A stretch of 64,000 nt of DNA from Opitutus sp. (lineage in GTDB: Bacteria; Verrucomicrobiota; Verrucomicrobiia; Opitutales; Opitutaceae): assembly GCA_024998815.1 (NCBI GenBank), contig JACEUQ010000002.1, positions 1,564,501 to 1,628,500 of the forward strand, written 5' to 3'. How positions within the stretch are numbered: the first letter of the stretch is position 1; each line of letters opens with the position of its first letter. Of this stretch, positions 58,092-64,000 are shown in pieces. A program made the translations under genes and the position numbers. Below the pieces are notes generated by a model. It did not search any database, had not been told where the DNA came from, and saw only the letters and a program-made list of their open reading frames with translations.

Positions 58092-59438
58092 TTATTCCGG
58101 TTCGGCGGTGCCTTCGACCACCCACTGGCGGGCTTCGGGCACTTGGTTAAAGAACTCGCGCAGCGCCGCGCTGAGGTGCTCGGCGTAGCGGTAATGCGCA
58201 CCCATGCCCGTACGCAGCTCGGCTTCGTAGATAAACTTATCACCGTGCGTCGAGTGCTCGAAGGGCGTCTGCGCGCCCAGCAGAAGCGTGTAAACGTAGG
58301 CCGCCGAACCGCGTTCCATGAGTTCGCGGGTCAGCGCCGCTTGCTCGTCGAGCAACTCCTGATGCGCGGCGTGGGTGATCTCGGCCGGCAGGTAAAAGCC
58401 GGCCTGAATGAGCGGCGTGTAGCGGTGGCCGGTGCGGTGGCGGTTGAGGTCACGCAGTTCGGCGATCGCCATGTTGTTCCATGCAAAGCCCACGCGCATG
58501 CGGCGGGTGGCCGTGCCTTGATAACCGTAGCGATTGGTGCGGTGGCGCAGCGCCTCGTCCACCGGTTGCTCCTCGCAAAGAAAGGGCGGGGCGCTGCGGT
58601 CGACGTTGACCCAGACTTCGTCGGCCAGCGGCGCAGTCGAGAGGCGGGCCAACCCCAGCCGCAGTGAGGTGGCCAATTCCTGCTGTGCCTGGGCCTGATA
58701 GGAGGCTTCGGCCGTACTGTGGCGGGTTAGCCGCGGGGAGAGTTTAACCAACTCACCACGGATGAGCGCGGCGGCGGCACGGGCCTCGGGGTGCGGGAGC
58801 GAATCGAGGTGTTTAACCGTGCTCGCCCACATGCGCGAGGTCTGGACCAACCCGACGTTGGTGCGGGTGGCCAACGGGATAAAATAACGGGCTCGGTCGA
58901 GCGCGTAGTTTTTGCGGATGCGGGTGACCACCGCTGGTTTGGCGTCGGCGGGCACACGCACGCGGTGCGGTTCGGCCACGCCGAGGGTGTCGAGGCGGGC
59001 GTATTCGGCGTTATAGGCGGCAAACGATTTTGCCATGAGCGCCTGCCAGCGCGCCGCAAGGTCCTCGGGGATGCCGAGCTCGGCGGGCGTGGGCAGGTTC
59101 GCCGCGTCCATGGTGATATAGCGGGTGGACGACTCCTGCCCGTCGGCCATTTGGGCGATTTCAAAAATCTTGTAAGCCAGCCACATCGATACGTCGTCCA
59201 GGGCGATCGCGATGCCGCCGGTGAGCCCGCCGATGGAGGCGTGGCCGTAGTCGACAAACTTCAAAATGCGGTCGATGGAGGCGTCGGGGTTGGCCAGGTC
59301 GACCTTGGCCATGATGGCGGCGATGCCCTCATTGCTACGCGAGTAACGGGCCAGCACGGAGGCAAGCAGCTCGGGCGTGACCTGGGGCAGGTCGGCGGCG
59401 GTGGGCGGAGGGACGAGGGCTAGGCCAGTGATACGCAT
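58092..59438 (-). CDS. ThyX-like FAD-dependent thymidylate synthase, duplicated domain
   Basis: Flavin-dependent thymidylate synthase makes dTMP from dUMP. The 448-residue protein is about twice the usual size. The first half has ILKFVDYGHASIGGLTGGIA and ADGQESSTRYITMD. The second has RVGFAWNNMAIAELRDLNRH and RTGHRYTPLIQAGFYLPAEI, where the RHR box aligns with the ThyX signature (RHRxxS) but with Gly in place of Ser. The ATG at 59438 is chosen over a longer frame. A two-domain form is known in some bacteria; whether both halves are active is uncertain. No thyA gene is in the window. Confidence 0.75.
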   Translation of the reverse strand: MRITGLALVPPPTAADLPQVTPELLASVLARYSRSNEGIAAIMAKVDLANPDASIDRILKFVDYGHASIGGLTGGIAIALDDVSMWLAYKIFEIAQMADGQESSTRYITMDAANLPTPAELGIPEDLAARWQALMAKSFAAYNAEYARLDTLGVAEPHRVRVPADAKPAVVTRIRKNYALDRARYFIPLATRTNVGLVQTSRMWASTVKHLDSLPHPEARAAAALIRGELVKLSPRLTRHSTAEASYQAQAQQELATSLRLGLARLSTAPLADEVWVNVDRSAPPFLCEEQPVDEALRHRTNRYGYQGTATRRMRVGFAWNNMAIAELRDLNRHRTGHRYTPLIQAGFYLPAEITHAAHQELLDEQAALTRELMERGSAAYVYTLLLGAQTPFEHSTHGDKFIYEAELRTGMGAHYRYAEHLSAALREFFNQVPEARQWVVEGTAEPE

Positions 59439-59629
59439 CGGAAAGAGGCGGGCATTTGCAGACGGATCGGCGGCGAGGGCAAGCCCGATGGCGGGACGAG
59501 CCCAGCAGGCGAAAAAACTCCGCACACACCAAGTCAAGGGATTCACCTGTTTTTTACGCTTGAAAAAAAAGGGGGGGGGGGAGCGTGCAAGCGACCGTTT
59601 AACGATTATTAATACAGTAAATTAAAAAC

Positions 59630-60373
59630 ATGAAACTCAGTGTCACCTCCTTCGCGAAAGCCTGCTTTCGCTTTTCCTCACTCGCCCTGGTGGTCCTCGG
59701 CTTGTCCCACCTGACCGCCTCCGCCGGAGTGGCCCCAAGCCCGATTTTCAGCGAAGACTTCAACAATTTCACCGGCGGCACCATCTCTCCCGGGACCCAG
59801 TTCGAGACCGCGAATAAGGTAAAGTTTGGGGCCAGTTTGACCGGCTGGAACGCGACCGGCGGCAACGCCATTCACGCGGTCGAGTACACGACCGGAAACA
59901 GTGCGGTCATGATCTTCAGTGGTAACGGCGGTACATCGGTAAATAAAATTCAAACGACGGCCAGCTACGCTGCGAATGACAGCGGTACCACCTATGTGGT
60001 CGCCTACGACTTTTCGGCGGCCGTTTATCAAGACGGGAATCAGGCCACCGCCTCCGGTGACGGCCTGCGCTTCATGGTTTTGCTGGGCAGCAACAATGCA
60101 ACCGTGATCAGTGATGTAACCCAGACCGTCGGCGCCTGGACCCACAACATGTTGTTTACCACCGGTACCTTCAGCTACGTCGGCACGGGCGAGGGTGACG
60201 TTCAGTTCCTCATCACCGCGGCCAATACCAACACAGTCCGTTTTGCCGGTGCGGTGGACAATTTCTCGGTCACGACGGCTTCCGCCGTCCCCGAGCCGTC
60301 GACCTACGCCGCGATTTTCGGCGTGCTCGCCCTCGGTGCCGCCGCCTTCCGCCGCCGCCAGACCCGCGCCTAA
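59630..60373 (+). CDS. PEP-CTERM sorted exported protein
   Basis: This 247-residue protein has a signal peptide (FRFSSLALVVLGLSHLTASA). A beta-rich Gly/Thr/Asn body follows (TVGAWTHNMLFTTGTFSYVG, then VRFAGAVDNFSVTTA). It ends with a PEP-CTERM signal: VPEPSTYAAIFGVLALGAAA followed by FRRRQTRA. Exosortase would cut this tail and release or anchor the protein; no exosortase gene is in the window. PEP-CTERM proteins are plentiful in Verrucomicrobiota. The biological role is not known. Confidence 0.92.
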   Translation: MKLSVTSFAKACFRFSSLALVVLGLSHLTASAGVAPSPIFSEDFNNFTGGTISPGTQFETANKVKFGASLTGWNATGGNAIHAVEYTTGNSAVMIFSGNGGTSVNKIQTTASYAANDSGTTYVVAYDFSAAVYQDGNQATASGDGLRFMVLLGSNNATVISDVTQTVGAWTHNMLFTTGTFSYVGTGEGDVQFLITAANTNTVRFAGAVDNFSVTTASAVPEPSTYAAIFGVLALGAAAFRRRQTRA

Positions 60374-60392
60374 ACCCGCAGTCGCGGGGTGC

Positions 60393-60440
60393 ATGTTGAA
60401 GGTTGGACGTTGGACATTGGATGTTGAACGTTTTCCGAAA
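60393..60440 (+). repeat. Heptamer array ending in TTTTCCGAAA
   Basis: Units ATGTTGA, AGGTTGG, ACGTTGG, ACATTGG and ATGTTGA end in ACGTTTTCCGAAAC. It is the same class and same end block as the arrays at 62689-62964. Confidence 0.75.
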
Positions 60441-60498
60441 CGCCTGAACGCCGCCCCTCTGCCCACCGACCTCCTCGGCCCTCCGCAGCTCCGACCTC

Positions 60499-60533
60499 AG
60501 CCCCGTCGCCCTCACCGCCGACGGGGCTTTTTT
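60499..60533 (+). terminator. Intrinsic terminator after the PEP-CTERM gene
   Basis: AGCCCCGTCG and CGACGGGGCT flank a ten-base loop and precede six T. It lies about 125 bases past the stop, behind the heptamer array. Confidence 0.75.
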
Positions 60534-60573
60534 GTGGCTTCGGGCCTAAAAAACCGGCTCGAATAGGCCACCG

Positions 60574-61554
60574 ATGAACGCCGAAACCCTGCTCGATCAC
60601 CTCGCCAGCGACGACGCCGCCCGCGTCAAAGCCGCCCTGCAAGCCGCCCCCGCACTGGCCACCGAATTGGCCGCGCTCCTACCGGACAAACTCGCCGAAA
60701 TGGCGCGCCGGCAGGAGGCCAACCCCAACAACCCCACGCTAGAACAGGCGTTTTGGTGGATGTATCTGGCCGCCAGTCTCGAATTAAAATCTACCCACTG
60801 CACGTTAGTGCGCTTGTTCAGCATCGATGAATCCACGGCCGATACGTTATGGGGCAATCTTGCCACCGAGGACGCCAAGGTATTGTTGGCCGACACCTAC
60901 GACGGCGACCCACAACCGCTGGAAGCGCTGGCAGCCAACCGGGCCGTGAGCGTGTGGTACCGCGACGCCGCGGCTCTGGCGTTGGCGATCCTCACCCGCC
61001 GCGGGCAACTGCCCGCCGTTGAGTTGACGGCCATTTTCACCCGACTGCGCGATGGCCTACTCCGCGAGGCCGCCGACGTGGCATCCCACGACAACGACGA
61101 TACGGCGCTGGTCGCCACCAACCTGCTTTTGACGGCGAGCATGGAACTCAACGAGCCGTCGCTCAAAGCGGTACTCTGGCCGCTGGTGGAGGCCGGCTTA
61201 CTCGACTCAAGTATGTGCAGCCTTAAGAGCATCGAGGCCGAGTTCGCCAACCAAACGCCTCTTGCCCCCGACCTAGATCCGCCCGTGGGGCGCGACCTGT
61301 GGGCCTATGTGAAAGACCGGCAACTTTTTGATGAAATCGAGGGTCGGCCGGTTTACGCGGACGACGATTACGGCGATGAGGATGCGGAGGAGGAGGACTG
61401 GGGTGACGAAAACGCGCCGGTCGCCTTGGATTGGGCGAGCCCACCGGCATATCCGCTCCCGCAGACCGTAATGCGGACCACGCCCAAGGTCGGCCGCAAC
61501 GACCCCTGCCCGTGCGGCAGCGGCAAAAAATCCAAAAAGTGCTGCGGAGCATAA
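60574..61554 (+). CDS. DUF1186-like protein with SEC-C zinc motif
   Basis: This 326-residue protein has a helical repeat body ([20 protein letters not shown], then [20 protein letters not shown]). An acidic stretch ([20 protein letters not shown]) precedes a SEC-C zinc-binding tail ([20 protein letters not shown], with Gly-Ala after it). SEC-C motifs bind zinc and are shared with SecA. DUF1186 is a likely match for the body. A cytoplasmic adaptor or binding role is possible but unproven. The next gene follows 53 bases later. Confidence 0.8.
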   Translation: MNAETLLDHLASDDAARVKAALQAAPALATELAALLPDKLAEMARRQEANPNNPTLEQAFWWMYLAASLELKSTHCTLVRLFSIDESTADTLWGNLATEDAKVLLADTYDGDPQPLEALAANRAVSVWYRDAAALALAILTRRGQLPAVELTAIFTRLRDGLLREAADVASHDNDDTALVATNLLLTASMELNEPSLKAVLWPLVEAGLLDSSMCSLKSIEAEFANQTPLAPDLDPPVGRDLWAYVKDRQLFDEIEGRPVYADDDYGDEDAEEEDWGDENAPVALDWASPPAYPLPQTVMRTTPKVGRNDPCPCGSGKKSKKCCGA

Positions 61555-61607
61555 AATCGCCACTTGGCGATTGAGCCCGGCGCGGGTTTATCGCCAAGTC
61601 TCCGCCG

Positions 61608-62654
61608 ATGAAAACCAAGCTCCCGCTTAAACTGGAACGTGAACTGGTCGACGCCGCCATCGCCTTCCGCGAAGTGCAGCCGTGGCTCGATGTGCAAAAC
61701 GCGCATTACCTGTTGATCGGCGAGGCCGGCGGCGGGCGCCGAGTGATGTCGATTTTGGGCAACGGTGGCCAACAGTTCGGATTGCAAACGTACTCGGCGG
61801 CCTCCGGTCCGCAGATGCTCGTCCTGGTCGAGGAGATGTCGCGCATGCCCGAAATGTCGCCGACCGTGATGCTGGAGCTGCTCGAAGGCGAAACCCTCGA
61901 ATTGGTGAGCAAAAAGGAAACCGAAGTGGCCGACCGCGCGCGTTGCGAACGCGTGGGTTATGCGCCGGTCGCGCGGGTCAAACAGGCCTGGCCGGTGTTC
62001 CGCCAATTCCGCCCCTTTCACTTCCCTTGGCAGATCGACGAAGCCGGGGCCGAACGGATGATCGTCGACCTCAAGCGCGCCCTGCGTTGGGCCACTCTGG
62101 TGCCGTCGCTCGCCTGGGATGATCTGCACAAATCAGCGGTGGTGCGTCGCCTGCCCGTGGTGGCCGAGACGACCCCGGTGGATCGCCCGTGGACCGAAAA
62201 AGACATCACCTGGGAAGCGCTGCAGCTGCCACCCGCACCGCACCCGGACCCGCTGCCGGTGGACGCGGCGGTGCTGGCGGCGTGGAAGGCGTTGCCCATT
62301 AAACCCGGCGCGGGCGTCTGGCTCGATGAACGCGCGCAGCCCATGCCCATCGGCGACCCCAAAAAAGAGGCCCAGTATTTCCCCCGGCTGGGCGCGTGTT
62401 TTGATCTGGCGACGGGCGTGGTGACACCGCCGGCGATGGGACCGGCGGCGCAACCCTACGGCATTTTTGCACAGGAGGCGTTGGGCCAGCTGATCACCCA
62501 GCAAAAAGCCCGGCCGCAGCGCGTGGTCGTCGGCTCGGAGTTCATGAAAACCGCGCTGGCCCCTTGGGTTGAAGGTGCCGGCATGACCCTGGTGGTCGGC
62601 AAGGCCCCGGACTTCGCCGAGGAGTTTTGGGGCATGATAGAAAACTTCGGCTGA
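61608..62654 (+). CDS. Conserved-looking unknown protein, 348 residues
   Basis: It starts MKTKLPLKLERELVDAAIAF. The N-terminal half is alpha/beta (GGGRRVMSILGNGGQQFGLQ, then LVLVEEMSRMPEMSPTVMLE). A linker (PPAPHPDPLPVDA) and a second domain follow (EALGQLITQQKARPQRVVVG, then FMKTALAPWVEGAGMTLVVG). It resembles uncharacterised DUF6930-type proteins (tentative). It lies close after the SEC-C gene on the same strand and may be co-transcribed. No catalytic motif is seen. Confidence 0.72.
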   Translation: MKTKLPLKLERELVDAAIAFREVQPWLDVQNAHYLLIGEAGGGRRVMSILGNGGQQFGLQTYSAASGPQMLVLVEEMSRMPEMSPTVMLELLEGETLELVSKKETEVADRARCERVGYAPVARVKQAWPVFRQFRPFHFPWQIDEAGAERMIVDLKRALRWATLVPSLAWDDLHKSAVVRRLPVVAETTPVDRPWTEKDITWEALQLPPAPHPDPLPVDAAVLAAWKALPIKPGAGVWLDERAQPMPIGDPKKEAQYFPRLGACFDLATGVVTPPAMGPAAQPYGIFAQEALGQLITQQKARPQRVVVGSEFMKTALAPWVEGAGMTLVVGKAPDFAEEFWGMIENFG

Positions 62655-62688
62655 GACGAACCGCGCACCACCCGGCAAAACGGCCGCT

Positions 62689-62964
62689 CGGAAAACATCC
62701 AACATTCAACGCTCAACATCCAACGCCCAACCGCCCGACCGTCTCGCCCCCAGCCAGCCGCCACGCAACCCGCGAAGCACGTTCCTTGAACGTTCAATGT
62801 TGAATGTTGGATGTTGAACGTTTTCCGAAACTCCTACTCCGCCCTCCGCCTCAGGCAACATCCAACGTCCAACCGCCCGACCGGTTCGAACGCCGCGCCA
62901 GCCGACGCCCATCTATTGAACGTTGGACGTTGAATGTTGGATGTTGGATGTTTTCCGAAACTCC
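62689..62964. repeat. Paired inverted heptamer arrays (hairpin repeat block)
   Basis: This fills most of the 342-base gap before the next gene. Arrays with units like ACATCCA/ACATTCA (62689-62727 and about 62852-62874) alternate with arrays like TTGAACG/TTGGATG (62786-62830 and 62917-62960), each ending in TTTTCCGAAAC. The block is two tandem copies of an about 130-base unit, each able to fold into a long hairpin. Confidence 0.75.
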
Positions 62965-62996
62965 GCCCCCTCCGCCCGCCCTCCGCCACCCTCCTC

Positions 62997-63878
62997 ATGA
63001 AACGCCTCGTCCTCACCCGCCTCGCCGCACTTTTTCTGTTCACCACCACCGCCGCGCTGCTCTCGGCCCAGACCACCCCGCGCGCCGCCCGCGTGTTCAT
63101 CGTCAGCTTCGACGGTGGCAAACCCTCCGTCATCGCCGACAGCACGATGCCCGTGCTCAAGGCTATGGTCGCCGAGGGCGCGTGCACCTGGGAGGCCAAA
63201 ACCGTGGTGCCGAGCATCACCCTGCTCGCCCACGCCTCGATGATCAGCGGCGTCGGCCCGGCAAAACATAAAATCACCTGGAACGACTGGATGCCCGAAA
63301 AGGGCCTGATCCCGGTGCCGACGATTTTTTCGCTGGTTCACCCGCACGGCTTCACCACCGCGATGTTCGCCGGAAAACCTAAGTTCAAGCACCTCAACCT
63401 GCCCGGCTCGCTCGACGAATTCGTGCTGCCGCTGCCCAAGGCCGACGCGAAGGCGGTCGCCGCCGCCTTTGCCGCGCGCCTGCCGCTGTCCAACCCCGAC
63501 TTGTGCCTGATCCATTTCGCCGATCCCGACACCGCCGGTCACAAATACGGCTGGGGCTCGCCCGAGCAGAAAATCGCCTTCGCCGAGAGCGACGCCGCGC
63601 TGAAGGTCGTCATGGACGCACTCAAGGCGGCCGGGATTGCGGACAGCAGTGTGGTTATCCTCACCGCCGATCATGGCGGCCACGACAAGACCCACGGCTC
63701 GGACTCGCCGGAGGACGTCAACATCCCGTGGATCGTGTGGGGCAAGGGAGTGAAAAAAGGCGCCGTACTCACGGGTCCAGTGAGCACCTGCGACACGGCG
63801 GCGACCGCGCTGTGGTTACTCGGCCAGCCGATCCCGGCGGAGTTCGACGGCAAACCGGTGGTCGCTGCGTTTGAGTGA
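62997..63878 (+). CDS. Exported alkaline-phosphatase-fold phosphodiesterase
   Basis: This 293-residue protein starts MKRLVLTRLAALFLFTTTAA (signal peptide, cleavage near SAQ). It shows the type I phosphodiesterase/nucleotide pyrophosphatase pattern: metal Asp in FIVSFDGGKPSV, nucleophile Thr in VPSITLLAHASMISGVGP, ILIHFADPDTAGH-like LCLIHFADPDTAGHKYGWGS, and VVILTADHGGHDKTHG with the Asp-His metal ligands. It acts in the periplasm or outside on a phosphodiester substrate that cannot be named. The ATG at 62997 excludes the repeat-coded leader. Confidence 0.87.
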   Translation: MKRLVLTRLAALFLFTTTAALLSAQTTPRAARVFIVSFDGGKPSVIADSTMPVLKAMVAEGACTWEAKTVVPSITLLAHASMISGVGPAKHKITWNDWMPEKGLIPVPTIFSLVHPHGFTTAMFAGKPKFKHLNLPGSLDEFVLPLPKADAKAVAAAFAARLPLSNPDLCLIHFADPDTAGHKYGWGSPEQKIAFAESDAALKVVMDALKAAGIADSSVVILTADHGGHDKTHGSDSPEDVNIPWIVWGKGVKKGAVLTGPVSTCDTAATALWLLGQPIPAEFDGKPVVAAFE

Positions 63879-64000
63879 GAAAAGCGGGCGGTGATCGCGG
63901 GGCCGTAACATTTAAAGTGTCGGATCGAGCGCTGAGTTCAAAGGTAGCGCGGTGCTTTAGCCCGCAGCGGTAATTGCAGGAGAAAATCCGATGTAAAGTT

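Noticed and set aside
59563-59581. Poly-A followed by poly-G tract as a phase-variable switch
   Set aside because: It lies about 50 bases before the PEP-CTERM gene, outside any coding region; no promoter spacing could be defined, so a switch is not supported and the run may be a sequencing-prone homopolymer.
63890-64000. Gene start at the right edge of the window
   Set aside because: No open frame of useful length; GGTAGCGCGGTGCTTTAGCC looks like another dispersed intergenic repeat.

Overview
The window looks like a chromosome segment of a GC-rich verrucomicrobium, probably Opitutaceae. Supporting signs are a PEP-CTERM protein ending in a VPEPSTYA-type sorting signal, a compact lpxD-ompH-bamA / dnaB-rplI-ssb-rpsF-pth-rplY core block, and many seven-base tandem repeat arrays between genes. 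The assignment is inferred from gene content only.

1-3.3 kb: the 3' part of a large serine recombinase gene followed by two overlapping ParB/RepB-like genes, then the relic of a DUF2384-type antitoxin gene on the other strand. 3.3-15.7 kb: a visibly AT-richer, tightly packed plus-strand operon. Its order is XRE regulator with a nuclease-like C-terminus, a 41-residue linker ORF, HsdM, HsdS, FRG protein, TIR protein, HsdR, AIPR protein, DUF3800 protein, and an unknown protein. Every junction overlaps or is at most 24 bases. It reads as a type I restriction-modification system with at least three extra effector-like genes built into it.

15.9-38.0 kb: an integrated phage-like element, nearly all on the minus strand, next to a tRNA-Glu. 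From the tRNA inward it has a tyrosine integrase, an excisionase/AlpA-like protein, two unknown proteins, a replication/recombination block (ATPase, exonuclease, ssDNA-binding-like protein, helicase, primase-ATPase, nuclease), a 1.5 kb GC-rich non-coding gap, and a Mu-like head module (terminase small and large, portal fused to a head-morphogenesis domain, protease, two decoration proteins, capsid). Small membrane proteins and a Fic gene close it. No tail, lysozyme or CI-type repressor gene is seen, so it resembles a capsid-forming satellite or a prophage that lost its tail. It may be joined to the adjacent defence operon as one larger island.

38.2-50.3 kb: conserved chromosomal genes: purC, a ROK kinase, prs, lpxD, ompH, bamA, dnaB, rplI, ssb, rpsF, pth, rplY and tRNA-Asn. 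50.4-54.9 kb: a second, dead type I restriction locus beside tRNA-Asn (truncated hsdM, kilA-N fragment split by a REP-associated transposase, frameshifted hsdS, BRO gene, hsdR with a large internal deletion). 55-64 kb: chromosomal genes of mixed or unknown role, an IS630-family element inserted in a heptamer array, a double-domain ThyX-like protein, a PEP-CTERM protein, a SEC-C protein and an exported alkaline-phosphatase-fold protein.
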